Positions 45,298 to 55,378 of a DNA stretch of 64,000 bases are shown in pieces. The translations under genes and the position numbers were made by a program. The stretch lies in assembly GCA_018266255.1 (NCBI GenBank), contig JAFEAT010000008.1:1-64000 (forward strand), in the 5' to 3' direction. The DNA comes from Cyanobacteria bacterium SZAS-4. GTDB lineage: Bacteria > Cyanobacteriota > Vampirovibrionia > Obscuribacterales > Obscuribacteraceae. The notes under the pieces are model-generated. The model was not told where the DNA came from. It searched no databases and saw only the letters and a program-made list of their open reading frames with translations. Numbering within the stretch: the stretch's first letter is position 1; each line of letters starts with the position of its first letter.

Positions 45298-46891
45298 AAA
45301 AATCTTCGCCCTGATCGTTGATCACAATGAATGCTGGAAAGTCTTCAATCTCAACTTTGTGCACTGCTTCCATGCCAAGTTCTGGAAAATCAATAATTTC
45401 CACTTTGCGGATTGAGTCTTTTGCTAATCTCGCTGCCGCACCGCCAATAGTGCCGAGGTAAAAACCGTGATATTTTGCGCATGCTTCTTTGACATTTTTT
45501 CCTCGATTACCCTTAGCTAGAGTAATGAGGCTGGCGCCGCGAGACATGAGCAAATCAGCATACGAATCCATTCGTCCGGCAGTCGTTGGGCCAAATGACC
45601 CAGATGCATAACCGGCCGGTGTTTTCGCTGGTCCCGCATAATAGATCGGATGTTGACGTGTGTACTCAGGCAATTCTTCGCCGCGTTCAATCATCTCTTT
45701 CCACTTAGCGTGAGCGATGTCGCGTGCAACAAGCAGAGTGCCACTGAGCATCAAACGCGTGCCGGCTGGTTTGCCTGAAAGCTGCTTGCGCACTTCATCC
45801 ATAGGTTGGTTAAGGTCGACGTGGATCGTTGTTGAGCGAAGACTATCGTCCTCGACTTCCGGCAAAAATTTTGCTGGGTCTACTTCCAGCTGCTCGAGCC
45901 AGATTCCATTTTTATCAATGCGTCCAAGTATCTGCCTGTCTGCGCTACAAGAAACACCGATACCGATTGGCAAACTAGCTCCGTGGCGGGGGAGGCGAAC
46001 CACGCGCACATCATGACAGAAGTATTTGCCACCGAATTGAGCGCCGATGCCCAGTTCGCGGGTGATTTCAAGTATCTCTTTTTCCAGCTCGATGTCCCGA
46101 AAAGCTCGTCCGGTCTTATCGCCTTCGGTCGGTAGCGTATCAAGATAGTGACAGCTAGCCAATTTTACGGTTTTCAAGGTCATTTCAGCCGAGAGTCCGC
46201 CGATTACGATAGCTAAGTGATACGGTGGGCAGGCGGAAGTTCCGAGCCCCGAGATCTTGTCAGTAAGCAGTTTTCTGAGTCCGGCAGGATTTAAAACAGA
46301 CTTCGTTTCTTGCAAAAGGAATGTTTTGTTGGCTGAACCACCGCCCTTGGCGATGAACAAAAACTCGTATTCATCGCCATGTTCAGACAAGATGTCGATT
46401 TGAGCGGGCAAGTTACTGCCGGTGTTGGACTCTTGATACATGTTCAGCGGCGCCATTTGGCTGTAGCGCAGATTGCAATCCTGATATGTTTTCTTCACGC
46501 CTTCTTGCAGCAGTTCGTTGTCATCTGCTCCGGTCCAGACGCGGTCTCCTTTATGTGCCACGACGATGGCAGTGCCGGTATCCTGGCACATCGGCAGCGT
46601 GCCTCCGGCGGCAATGCTGGCATTCTTTAGAAGCTCGAGGGCGACGAAATGGTCATTTGATGACGCTTCTTTATCATCGAGAATCGACCGCAGGTTTTGC
46701 AGATGCGAGGCTCGAAGATAGTGGGCGATGTCGTGAAAAGCTGCTTGGCTAAGCTCTACGAGCGCTTCAGGCTTGACGACAAGCATTTCCTGGTCGCCGA
46801 ATTTTTGCACTGAGACGTGGTCTTTATTGAGAAGACGATACTGCGTATCGCTCTTGCCGAGCTGGAAAAGCCCGTGTCCGTTCGACGACAT
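45257..46891 (-). CDS. fumA: Class I fumarate hydratase (4Fe-4S)
   Basis: A 544-residue enzyme of the iron-sulfur fumarase class that interconverts fumarate and malate in the citric acid cycle. The three cluster Cys residues are Cys102 (MCQDTGT), Cys220 (TSACPPYH) and Cys314 (VSCSADRQ), at positions close to those of E. coli FumA. The two halves (alpha-like N-terminal, beta-like C-terminal from about 360) are fused in one chain. I prefer ATG at 46891, with GAGG seven bases upstream, over the one at 46906. The symbol is by family; fumB would be equally possible. Confidence 0.94.
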   Translation of the reverse strand: MSSNGHGLFQLGKSDTQYRLLNKDHVSVQKFGDQEMLVVKPEALVELSQAAFHDIAHYLRASHLQNLRSILDDKEASSNDHFVALELLKNASIAAGGTLPMCQDTGTAIVVAHKGDRVWTGADDNELLQEGVKKTYQDCNLRYSQMAPLNMYQESNTGSNLPAQIDILSEHGDEYEFLFIAKGGGSANKTFLLQETKSVLNPAGLRKLLTDKISGLGTSACPPYHLAIVIGGLSAEMTLKTVKLASCHYLDTLPTEGDKTGRAFRDIELEKEILEITRELGIGAQFGGKYFCHDVRVVRLPRHGASLPIGIGVSCSADRQILGRIDKNGIWLEQLEVDPAKFLPEVEDDSLRSTTIHVDLNQPMDEVRKQLSGKPAGTRLMLSGTLLVARDIAHAKWKEMIERGEELPEYTRQHPIYYAGPAKTPAGYASGSFGPTTAGRMDSYADLLMSRGASLITLAKGNRGKNVKEACAKYHGFYLGTIGGAAARLAKDSIRKVEIIDFPELGMEAVHKVEIEDFPAFIVINDQGEDFYASISESRVAVSR

Positions 46892-46956
46892 GGTTAACCT
46901 CATCACTGCTGTCAGGGGCGCGAGGGAAGGGCGCCGGTAGAAATTCTACCGCGTTT

Positions 46957-48177
46957 TTAGTGTGGTTTCTCAGTCGGTGCGTCGGTGAACATAACGTTCT
47001 TGGGGGTGACAATTCGTGAGACTTCGCGGGCGATAACGTTTGCTGTTCCGGGAAACGGCGTTTCTTTTTGCGCCGTGACGAAGGCTATCAGCGTAATGTC
47101 CTTCTCTGGAAGATAATATGCCGCGGTTTGATAGCCGGGTAATCCGCCTGTGTAGCCGTACCATCCAGCGCTGTGACCGATACCCATGCCAAAGGACATT
47201 TTCGTCTTTGGTGCAATCGGCAGACAACGCAGACGGTCTTTTTGTGATGCGGCGCTGTTGGTCGTTCCAGTTGAATAAGCTTTCACCCATTTTTGCATGT
47301 CTGGAACAGTGGAAATCATGTTGCCGGCTGCCCAGGTGATTGAAGGCGAGAGCGTCTCTGACACATCTTCCCAGTTGCCTTTTTTGTCGAGACCATACCC
47401 GTGCGCGTACGGAGTTGGCATGGCAACAGTGTCTGGAAATGTTGTTTCGGTAAGGCCGAACTTTTCAATTACGCGTTTGCGAATCTGGTTGCCAACTGTA
47501 TCGTGCGCGACAACTTCGATGATGCGTCCGAGAATCAGATAATTTGTGTTGCTGTAGTTCCACTTTTCACCAGGCTTGAAGAGTGGCTTGTGTGCAACAG
47601 CCCAACCGATCAATTTGTTCGGTGAAATGTTCATGTTGGGCTTGAAATCAAGCGCGTTGAATTCTTTGGTGTCATACGCTTCAAACAAACCGCTGCGCAT
47701 TTCGGCCAGTTGTCTGATCGTAATGTTTTTACCGTTTGGAATATCCACGCCGATGTTGAACTTACTGATTGGGTCGTCAACACTGAGTAAATGTTCGTCT
47801 TGTAGTTGTAGCAAGACTGTGACGACAAAAGTCTTTGTATTACTGCCGATGCGAAAGCGATCGGGCAGTTCGAACGGTTTTTTCGTTTTTGTATTCGCCA
47901 GTCCAACACCTTTTATATACGGTGCTTTGTTTGGCATGTAGACAGCGATATATACACCCGGGATCGGAGTTTTCCCGCCGAACGCAGCGAGTTGCTTCTT
48001 TGCTGCTGCCACTATAGCTTGGTCTTGCCCAGGTGTCAGGGCTTTTGCCGAGTCTGCTGAGGTGGCTTTGACAACCGCCGATGGAGCTGATTCTGGCGCC
48101 GCAGACACAGGGGTTACTTGGCACGTCAGCGCTCCAAAAAGAGATAGAGCAACCAAACCAAATGCATTGATGTTCAT
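46957..48177 (-). CDS. Exported serine beta-lactamase-fold hydrolase
   Basis: A 406-residue protein of the class C beta-lactamase/DD-peptidase/esterase fold. The signal peptide ends after PVSAA (residue 27). Ser112 and Lys115 (GSNTK) form the SxxK motif, Tyr208-Ser-Asn210 the YxN motif; the third motif is HSAG-like, near GWYGYTGG, as in R61-type carboxypeptidases and esterases rather than KTG of true AmpC. It could trim peptidoglycan peptides or hydrolyse esters. ATG at 48177 with GGAGG eight bases upstream decides the start; a frame opening at 48297 has no signal. Confidence 0.88.
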   Translation of the reverse strand: MNINAFGLVALSLFGALTCQVTPVSAAPESAPSAVVKATSADSAKALTPGQDQAIVAAAKKQLAAFGGKTPIPGVYIAVYMPNKAPYIKGVGLANTKTKKPFELPDRFRIGSNTKTFVVTVLLQLQDEHLLSVDDPISKFNIGVDIPNGKNITIRQLAEMRSGLFEAYDTKEFNALDFKPNMNISPNKLIGWAVAHKPLFKPGEKWNYSNTNYLILGRIIEVVAHDTVGNQIRKRVIEKFGLTETTFPDTVAMPTPYAHGYGLDKKGNWEDVSETLSPSITWAAGNMISTVPDMQKWVKAYSTGTTNSAASQKDRLRCLPIAPKTKMSFGMGIGHSAGWYGYTGGLPGYQTAAYYLPEKDITLIAFVTAQKETPFPGTANVIAREVSRIVTPKNVMFTDAPTEKPH

Positions 48178-48246
48178 GAAGGATCCTCCGGGAGCCGTCA
48201 TGATACCACTGTGAGTTGAGAAGACGTGGGCTAGAAGGTTTTCAAA

Positions 48247-48252
48247 TATAAT
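48247..48252 (+). promoter_or_regulatory. Consensus -10 box before the CHAT gene
   Basis: A perfect TATAAT about 48 bases before the start codon of the TPR-CHAT gene. No clear -35 is found at 16-18 bases upstream. Transcription would start near 48259 and leave a leader of about 42 bases. Confidence 0.5.
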
Positions 48253-48300
48253 AGTCCAAACAATGTTTTCAATTGCCGACGAATCGAGGGTGCACACACC

Positions 48301-51300
48301 TTGAATAAATTTCGACGAACATCTCTAGCTCTGTCATTATGTTTGTTGTTGTGCGGGAACCCGCCAGCAAGTGCGCAAACTCCTGCTGATTGGAAAGCTA
48401 ATCTCGAGGCAGGTATTCAAGCTTGTGACCAAGATAATTTTGCTCTCGGGATCGAAAAAATCGAATTGGCAAAAAAACAGTGCGAGTCGTTCGGATCGAA
48501 TAGTCTCGAAATGGAAACTTGTAACGATGCGCTCGCAAACATCTATCTTGTTCAGAAGCGTTTCGATAAGGCAGAGACTCTGTATAAACGTGTCATCGAA
48601 ATTAGAGAAAAGAAACTCGGTGTCGACAGTATTGATTTAGCCGAGCCACTGAGTGGCTTTGCCGAGTTACGCTACAAACAAAAACGTTTTGCTGATTCTG
48701 AGTCTTTGTTCCTGCGCGCCCTCAAAATCCAAATCAAAGAACTAGGGCAGGATCATCCAGATGTAGTGCAAACTCAGTCCAATCTGGGATCGGTCTACGA
48801 AGACCAGGGTCGGTTTAGCGAGGCAGAGCAGCTATTCAACCGGGTGCTTCAGATCACTGCAGAGAAACTCGGTTCAACTAATCTTCGTGTAGCTGCTGCT
48901 TTAAACAAACTGGCAAGACTCTACTTAAAACAGAACCGCTTCACGGAAGCAGAATCAGCAGCACAAAAATGTATTGAAATTAGAGTAGCGAAACTTGGTC
49001 CAGACGACCTGAGTGTGGCGCAATCCGTAAACTTTCTCGCCTCTGTTTTGGAAGCCCAAGGTCGCTATGCTGATGCTGAACTTTACGACATGCGGGCGTT
49101 GAATATCATGGAAAAGAGTCGAGGTGTTGATTCTCCTGATTGCGCCGATTATCTGTTTGGCTTGGCACGGAATTATTTTTTACAAGGTCGATATGCCGAA
49201 GCGGAACCGCTCTACAAGCGAACTCTTGCTATATACGAAAAGAACGTCGGTTCTAATCAGTCTGGTATTGCCTTAGTTTGCAGTGACTTAGCAGAAATAG
49301 ATCGACGACAGGGTGAGTTTGTAGAAGCAGAGCTTCTACTTAAGCGAGCTATCTCTATTTTCGAAAAGGGTTTTGGTGTTGAGAGCATCGAAGTTGCGGG
49401 TTGCCTGAACAATCTGGCCAGTCTCTATTGGCGTCAGGGCAAATTCGATCAGTCCGAGTTATTGTTCATACGTGCCATCGGCATTCACGAAAAGAGCACA
49501 GGTCTTGAAAATGCGAATGCTGCTAACGTGATGGCAAATCTGGCAACTCTCTATTCCAGCATGCATGCTTATGACTTAGCCGAAAATATTTCCAAACGTG
49601 CCCTCACAACAACAGAGAAGACCGTCGGAGCAAATAACCCTGCTGTAGCCATTGCGCTAGATAATTTGGCTCAAATCTATTTTGCGCAGGCTCGCTACAA
49701 CGATGCCGAACCATTATTTAAGCGCGCGGTGGATATTGATGAAAAGGTTCTCGGCTCTGATAATCTTGATCTTGCAATGCTTAAGGGCGATCTAGCATGT
49801 GTCTACGAACTTCAGGGCCGATATGCTGAAGCCGAGCCACTCTTCAAAAGTTATCTCAAAACTGTTGACAGAACTAAAACGGAGCTCCATCTGGGCAGAG
49901 GTTTCCGCCAGAAAGCTGTGGACATGAGAGCGAATGTCACTTTGTTCGATTCATCAAAAAGTTCTCCGTCATCAAAAAATTCCGCACCGGGTGATGTTAA
50001 TAATCAGAAAGTGGAAGTACCACAATTGCTACTTGCGATTAAGTCTGCGGAAAGCACTTTCGGAGTGAATTCACCAGAGACCGGTGCGGCAAAATTACAG
50101 TTGGCATTGTTTCTTGTAAGTATCAGAGGTTCGGGCAGACCGTTATTTCAAGATGCATTTTCTTTGCTCAAGCCGTTATCAGAGCAGCTTATTTACTCAG
50201 ATTCATTGAAAACTTCTGGCGCCCACACTGACGATGATCGAGCCCGATTTGCGGAGACAATCAAAAAGCTTGGTGGTAAAGAACGGGCCATGCGAAAATT
50301 GTCTGCGGCGATGCTGTGCATTGCATATTCACTATCTGAATATGCAATAGAAGAAAGAGCGAAGTCGGCCGCTCAATTGTCGCTCGCCTTACTGAAACAA
50401 GCGTCAAAAAATGGCGCTACTGCTGACGATATCGATCTGCTACTTTCGCTAGCCGAATATTTCGAGTCAGAAAGCCAATATGCAAGTTGCAAGGATGCGC
50501 TGGCGTTGGCACTATCTCATTCTCGCAAACTACAAAATTCTCCGTTGCGTTTGAAATGCATGATTGCTATGGCGCATGTGGATATGGCGGAAGGCGATTA
50601 CGCAAATGCTGCAGAGTGCGCTAAACAGGTGCTGCATGAAACTGAGACCCAACGCGGTTCGAGTGCAAGTTTTGTTGAAGCTTTAGATATCGCAGCTGCT
50701 TGTAGTGAAGTATCGGGACATTTGAAGGACGCTATCGGTTATTCACAGCGTTCGCTAGCAGTGAAAGACCCAAGTGGCAATGGCACGCAATCATCGTTGA
50801 TTCCGACCCTTGTGACTCTGGGTGAGTTGCACCTGGCGCAGAGAAATTATGATTTGGCAAAAATACAGTTGGACCGAGCATCGAAAATTGCTGAGCCTCT
50901 GAATCGCATAGGAGACCGCAGCATTAAGGCAGAGGTTTATTCAGCGTGCGGTGATTTGGCGCTCGCCTCTGGTAATTTAGATCAGGCTCTTCTCTGTTTC
51001 AACAAAGCGTTCAGCCTCAGCCTACTTACGGGCGCAAAGTCTGTTCAGTTTGCTCACAGTCTTAACTCTATCGCGCGAATCAATGCCCTTCAAAATGACT
51101 ATAAAGCGGCAACTGTGAATGCGTTGAAGAGCTCCTACGTCTTGAAACACTATTTGATGACTTTCGTAGGGCAGCTTTCCTTTGCAGAACAGTGCGCATT
51201 CGCCAACTTGTTGCACGATCAAACAGACTTGTTACTCTCTGTGTGTACAGATGGTCGTTCGCTGCCGCAAGCTTATGGCTACATTGCACAATGGAAGGGG

Positions 51301-52782
51301 CTTTTAATTGAATCACTTCGAAAGCGTACATTGCTACAAAAACTTGCTATCAGCACACCTGAAGTTCAGCAGTCGTTAGATCAACTGAGCGCTCTGCGCA
51401 GGCAACTTAAAATTCTCAGCGATCAAGATGCAAGTGGAGCAGAGGCAAGAAAGAAACGAGATGACGATATCGCTAATTTGACTCAAACTAGTGAAGCGCT
51501 TGAACGGCAAATTTCGCTCAAATCTAACGGCGTCGAAATTAGTGATCCGATGGCGACGAAAGATTGTCGTGAATTGCAAAAACTACTTGCTGCAGACGAA
51601 GCAATGGTCGATATATTCGCGTTTAATAATCCTTTGACAGGCAAAGATGAGTACGACTGCATCGTACTGACTCAGAGCGCTGGTCCGAAATTGATCAATT
51701 TGCCAAATGCCGATGCGATAAACGACGCTATAAAAATTTGGCGTGCGAGCGCGAATCAAACAACTTTGCCGAAGAGAGATTTGTCTTTAGATAAGGTAAG
51801 TAATCGCCAATATGGAAACTATGAGAGCAAGCTGAAGGAAGAAAAAATTGCACAGGGCGAATTGAGGAAATTATTGTGGGATCCAATTGGATCTTCGCTG
51901 CCAACCTCAATAAAAAAGATATGGCTCTGTCCTGATTCAGATTCCGCCATAATTCCGTGGAGTATGTTCACTGCAGGCAGTCAGGTTCAGTTGTGCACAA
52001 TTGATAGCCCCCGCGAGTTTGTTTACCTGAAGGAAACTAAAAAGGATAATACTCAAGACCCTAAATTGCTCGTCGCTGCTGGCATCACATTTGGTGATCC
52101 CTCGCTTGATTTGCCGGGTACGAGGCTCGAGTTCGACTCAATAAAAGACGTCGCTATAAAAAACAAGGTGGCGGTCGATCCTTTGACGGGTTCAGAAGCA
52201 ACAGAGAAAGCCGTGGCTGGCGCCTTGCCCTCTAGCACCTATGCACACTTTGCCACGCACGGATTCTATTCAGGAGCTTCTGCTGACGAACACCACCGCT
52301 CAGAGGTGAGGTCGCTCAGGAACAAAAGGCAAGCACGTGGTGAGTCCACTTATTTGATCGAAGCGAGAAATCCGCTTCTGATTTCCGGATTGCTTCTGTC
52401 AGGTGGCAAAGCAAGCGATACCACAGGCGAAGGCAAGATGACGGCAGCAGACCTCGTCGGATTGGATCTGCAGAAGTGCAACCTGGTCACTCTCTCTGCT
52501 TGCGAAACAGGGCTTGGAAAGAAGATGAGTGGACAGGGTGTTATCGGTCTGCGGTCGGCGATTTTAGGTGCTGGTGCGCGTGGGATTCTGATGTCTCTGT
52601 GGAAGGTCGATGACGCAGCGACTTGCCGGTTGATGAAAGAGTTTTACACGAATCTGTTTTCAAACCATAGCTCACCAGTGGACTCCCTGCGCCTAGCGCA
52701 AGAGGCAGTGCGGAAAGAACCAGGTTGGGAGCATCCATTTTATTGGGCGGGCTGGGTGCTGGCCGGAGATGGCTGGCAGTGA
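48301..52782 (+). CDS. Exported TPR-CHAT protein (caspase-like)
   Basis: A 1493-residue protein. A signal peptide (LNKFRRTSLALSLCLLLC, cleavage about ASAQ, residue 26) is followed by about eleven 42-residue kinesin-light-chain-type TPRs (about 70-530), a linker, further TPR-like helices (580-1000) and a coiled segment. The C-terminal CHAT domain has His1320 (FATHGFYSG) and Cys1401 (LSACETGLGK), the caspase-like dyad, both intact. CHAT-TPR proteins are proteases in several regulatory or defence systems. The signal peptide suggests this one acts outside the cytoplasm. TTG start with GAGG 11 bases before it. Confidence 0.9.
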   Translation: MNKFRRTSLALSLCLLLCGNPPASAQTPADWKANLEAGIQACDQDNFALGIEKIELAKKQCESFGSNSLEMETCNDALANIYLVQKRFDKAETLYKRVIEIREKKLGVDSIDLAEPLSGFAELRYKQKRFADSESLFLRALKIQIKELGQDHPDVVQTQSNLGSVYEDQGRFSEAEQLFNRVLQITAEKLGSTNLRVAAALNKLARLYLKQNRFTEAESAAQKCIEIRVAKLGPDDLSVAQSVNFLASVLEAQGRYADAELYDMRALNIMEKSRGVDSPDCADYLFGLARNYFLQGRYAEAEPLYKRTLAIYEKNVGSNQSGIALVCSDLAEIDRRQGEFVEAELLLKRAISIFEKGFGVESIEVAGCLNNLASLYWRQGKFDQSELLFIRAIGIHEKSTGLENANAANVMANLATLYSSMHAYDLAENISKRALTTTEKTVGANNPAVAIALDNLAQIYFAQARYNDAEPLFKRAVDIDEKVLGSDNLDLAMLKGDLACVYELQGRYAEAEPLFKSYLKTVDRTKTELHLGRGFRQKAVDMRANVTLFDSSKSSPSSKNSAPGDVNNQKVEVPQLLLAIKSAESTFGVNSPETGAAKLQLALFLVSIRGSGRPLFQDAFSLLKPLSEQLIYSDSLKTSGAHTDDDRARFAETIKKLGGKERAMRKLSAAMLCIAYSLSEYAIEERAKSAAQLSLALLKQASKNGATADDIDLLLSLAEYFESESQYASCKDALALALSHSRKLQNSPLRLKCMIAMAHVDMAEGDYANAAECAKQVLHETETQRGSSASFVEALDIAAACSEVSGHLKDAIGYSQRSLAVKDPSGNGTQSSLIPTLVTLGELHLAQRNYDLAKIQLDRASKIAEPLNRIGDRSIKAEVYSACGDLALASGNLDQALLCFNKAFSLSLLTGAKSVQFAHSLNSIARINALQNDYKAATVNALKSSYVLKHYLMTFVGQLSFAEQCAFANLLHDQTDLLLSVCTDGRSLPQAYGYIAQWKGLLIESLRKRTLLQKLAISTPEVQQSLDQLSALRRQLKILSDQDASGAEARKKRDDDIANLTQTSEALERQISLKSNGVEISDPMATKDCRELQKLLAADEAMVDIFAFNNPLTGKDEYDCIVLTQSAGPKLINLPNADAINDAIKIWRASANQTTLPKRDLSLDKVSNRQYGNYESKLKEEKIAQGELRKLLWDPIGSSLPTSIKKIWLCPDSDSAIIPWSMFTAGSQVQLCTIDSPREFVYLKETKKDNTQDPKLLVAAGITFGDPSLDLPGTRLEFDSIKDVAIKNKVAVDPLTGSEATEKAVAGALPSSTYAHFATHGFYSGASADEHHRSEVRSLRNKRQARGESTYLIEARNPLLISGLLLSGGKASDTTGEGKMTAADLVGLDLQKCNLVTLSACETGLGKKMSGQGVIGLRSAILGAGARGILMSLWKVDDAATCRLMKEFYTNLFSNHSSPVDSLRLAQEAVRKEPGWEHPFYWAGWVLAGDGWQ

Positions 52783-52787
52783 TAGTT

Positions 52788-53038
52788 TTAATTGAATTTG
52801 CGTAGTAGTTTTGTGCTGAAGTGCAGAATTTGTTTCTCAGGTTTTGGTAACACAACACGCGGCCCGCTGTAGGTATCGCCAGTCTTTTCGGTGTTGTTGA
52901 TAGCAACTACAATTGCCGTCTTTTCATGTTTTAACCACTTCGTGTTTTACCAATTCGTTTGGTTTTGTGTTTTGTTGAAGAGCAAGCGATACCCAGTCAG
53001 TTGATTCATAGCGTTTACTGAGATCTTTCTGGTGCCGC
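52788..53038 (-). pseudogene. Probable remnant of a broken coding sequence
   Basis: No ORF of normal size exists here, yet two adjacent minus-strand frames read like one protein. The first, from about 53038, gives RHQKDLSKRYESTDWVSLAL and LQQNTKPNELVKHEVVKT, then a TGA at 52924-52926. In the next frame HEKTAIVVAINNTEKTGDTY and SGPRVVLPKPEKQILHF lead to TAA at 52788. A single frame change near 52925 would join them. The remnant overlaps the end of the choline-kinase-like gene by 24 bases. The family is not recognised. I am not certain; chance coding-like composition is the alternative. Confidence 0.4.
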
Positions 53039-53890
53039 GCTCAAAAATCTTTGCAAGTGGGTTTGACCATAATCGAGATAATCAACAGGTAATTCAGAAA
53101 TACCTGTTTGAAGAAATCCCCACGTAGCTTCCCTCATGTCGGATGCTTGTCGCATCAGTTGCAAGCGGCTCAGGTGCTGGGGTTTAACTTCACCGAAATA
53201 TAGTTTTAGAAATTCTCGTTCATGCTCTTCATCGAAATCACTGTTCACAGCGAGATTGCCTAGATCAAAAAACAAATCTCCCATGCTCGCAAATTCCCAA
53301 TCAATGATGCGCACAGCGGAGCCGTCATCGATTAGATTTTCAGGCAATAAATCGTTATGGCAGGGACAATCAATTTTGTTGGAATCAGCTGCCAGAGTCG
53401 CTTCGATTTCATCAAGTAATGTCAGTGCTCGCGTCATAATGTTTGGAAAAATTACTTTGTTTTGAACAGCGAAATTGTAATTTCTGCGCGCGGCCTCGAA
53501 CACTGAGAATTTGCCGCGATTGATATTCAGACTGTGTAATTGCTTCAAGGCTTCGACAACACGTGGCATCTGCTTGCTGTCTTTCACGTCGGTCGCCGAA
53601 AGCACGCGACCCGAAATAAATCGGGTAAGCATCGCACCATGTTCCGGTAGAAATGCCACTACCTCTCCACTTAAATCAGCTTCTGCGGCGGCGCATGCGT
53701 ATGAATATTCCATTTCGCGATCGATTCCGAGATAGTCGGTTCCTTCGCCCACTAATCGCAGCACAAATTTTTGCTCTTTTCCTTCCACCAGATAGTTGTG
53801 ATTAGTCATTCCGCCAGCCAGAACGCTGACCGAAAATGCACCGCCATCTAGTGCCGGAATCTGAGACAAGATCGATTCGATTGTTTTCAT
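53015..53890 (-). CDS. Choline/aminoglycoside-kinase-like phosphotransferase
   Basis: A 291-residue kinase of the APH/choline-kinase fold. Motifs in order: GGMTNHNYLVEG (nucleotide loop), FVLRLVGEGTDYLGIDR with the Lys-like region and choline-kinase-type loop, CHNDLLPENL (Brenner motif with catalytic Asp) and IDWEFASMGD (metal-binding Asp). Choline or ethanolamine phosphorylation for lipid or surface phosphocholine is likely from the DREMEYSYACAAAE pattern, but other small alcohols are possible. ATG at 53890 or 53914 may both serve. It stands between the CHAT gene's tail and a divergent organophosphate transporter, which would fit a phosphocholine or phosphosugar uptake role. Confidence 0.85.
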   Translation of the reverse strand: MKTIESILSQIPALDGGAFSVSVLAGGMTNHNYLVEGKEQKFVLRLVGEGTDYLGIDREMEYSYACAAAEADLSGEVVAFLPEHGAMLTRFISGRVLSATDVKDSKQMPRVVEALKQLHSLNINRGKFSVFEAARRNYNFAVQNKVIFPNIMTRALTLLDEIEATLAADSNKIDCPCHNDLLPENLIDDGSAVRIIDWEFASMGDLFFDLGNLAVNSDFDEEHEREFLKLYFGEVKPQHLSRLQLMRQASDMREATWGFLQTGISELPVDYLDYGQTHLQRFLSAAPERSQ

Positions 53891-54010
53891 TTTAATCTCG
53901 TTCGCCTTATGCATTATAGAGCGCTGGGAAGGTGTGGGGAAAACATTCAGATAGTTGGCATCGACGCCCCGTTAAATCGTTCGTGAAAGCGTAGAATGTA
54001 TGCACCCTAA

Positions 54011-55360
54011 ATGCAGGCGAAGCGCATGCCCGTCAGTCAAATTTCCCAGATCTTCAAGCCTGCGCCGCATATCGAACGTCTTCCCGCGGACAAAATCGAT
54101 CCGGAATACAAGCGTTGCCGAGCTCAGATCATGAGCACTATTTTTATCGGATACGCCGGCTACTACCTGGTTAGAGCCAATATCAATGTAGCCAAGCCCT
54201 ACCTGATTAGCGATTTGGGTCTGAGCAAAGGCGACGTCGGGCTGCTTGCATCGGCATTGACAGTTGCTTACGGCATTAGCAAGTTCGTTATGGGCAATTT
54301 GTCTGATCGCTCTAACCCGCGATATTTCTTGGCTACTGGTTTGATTCTTTCTGGGCTAGTGAATTTGGTGTTCGGATTTCTGCCAGGGCTTTTTCTCATG
54401 GTCGTTTTCTGGTCCCTGAACGGGTGGTTTCAAGGCATGGGTTGGCCACCATGCGGAAGAACCATGGTGCACTGGTTCTCGGACCGCGAGCGCGGCACGA
54501 AAATGGCGGTGTGGAATCTCGCTCATAACGTCGGAGGAATGCTCGCCCCTGTCGTTGCGAGTTATTCAATTATTCTTGCAGGATCGTGGAAGAGTGCTTT
54601 TATTGTTCCTGCAATTCTTTCTATCTTGATTGGCATAATGGTGCTGGCTTTCATGCGCGACACGCCGCAATCGGTTGGACTACCGACAATCGAAGAGTAC
54701 AAGAATGACTATCCATCAACATCAGTTGACGATAGAGAACGCGAATTGTCAGCATCGGAAATTTTGTTCAAGTACGTATTGAACAATAAGGTTCTATGGA
54801 TTTATGCCGCAGCAAATGTTTTTGTCTACATCGTTCGATATGGAGTTGTGAATTGGGCACCAACTTATTTAACTGAAGTGAAAGGATATTCGATTACGAA
54901 TTCGGCATGGCAATCGAGTCTGTACGAACTTGCTGGTATACCGGGAATGCTTTTTTCTGGTTGGGCTAGCGATAAATTATTTCACGGCAGACGCTCACCG
55001 GTGATGGTGATTTCGATGACGCTGGTGGCAGCCGCGGTTGTGTTGTATTGGCAAAATCCAAAAGGTAATTATCTGATCGACTCCATCGCATTGGTTTCGA
55101 TAGGTTTTTTGATTTATGGTCCTGTGATGCTGATCGGTGTGGCGGCCTGTGACCTTGTGCCAAAGAAAGCAGTAGGAACCGCTGCGGGGCTGACGGGATT
55201 GTTTGGTTACCTTGGTGCTACCACTGCAGAAGTAGGAATTGGTTTCACGGTGCAGCAATTCGGTTGGAACATGGGCTTTACCGTGATTATCGCTGCTTGT
55301 GCGATTGCTACTATTCTCCTCGCCCTTACCTGGAATGTACACGACAGGAGGAAGGAATAG
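54011..55360 (+). CDS. Organophosphate:phosphate antiporter family (GlpT/UhpT-like)
   Basis: A 449-residue MFS protein of the OPA family. GYAGYYLVRANINVAKP is the family's first-span signature, with the Arg that binds the phosphate of the substrate. SLNGWFQGMGWPPCGRTMVHWFS contains the second signature, and about 12 spans are visible. Members exchange inorganic phosphate for glycerol-3-phosphate, hexose phosphates or phosphoglycerate. The exact substrate is not set. The neighbour kinase at 53015 is divergently transcribed, and the two may share promoter space. Confidence 0.9.
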   Translation: MQAKRMPVSQISQIFKPAPHIERLPADKIDPEYKRCRAQIMSTIFIGYAGYYLVRANINVAKPYLISDLGLSKGDVGLLASALTVAYGISKFVMGNLSDRSNPRYFLATGLILSGLVNLVFGFLPGLFLMVVFWSLNGWFQGMGWPPCGRTMVHWFSDRERGTKMAVWNLAHNVGGMLAPVVASYSIILAGSWKSAFIVPAILSILIGIMVLAFMRDTPQSVGLPTIEEYKNDYPSTSVDDRERELSASEILFKYVLNNKVLWIYAAANVFVYIVRYGVVNWAPTYLTEVKGYSITNSAWQSSLYELAGIPGMLFSGWASDKLFHGRRSPVMVISMTLVAAAVVLYWQNPKGNYLIDSIALVSIGFLIYGPVMLIGVAACDLVPKKAVGTAAGLTGLFGYLGATTAEVGIGFTVQQFGWNMGFTVIIAACAIATILLALTWNVHDRRKE

Positions 55361-55378
55361 TGAACTTGTACTACAGGA

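Noticed and set aside
46920..46956. Palindrome CGGTAGAAATTCTACCG followed by T residues as a terminator
   Set aside because: The T run follows on the plus strand, where no plus-strand gene ends, so the signal does not fit the minus-strand genes around it.
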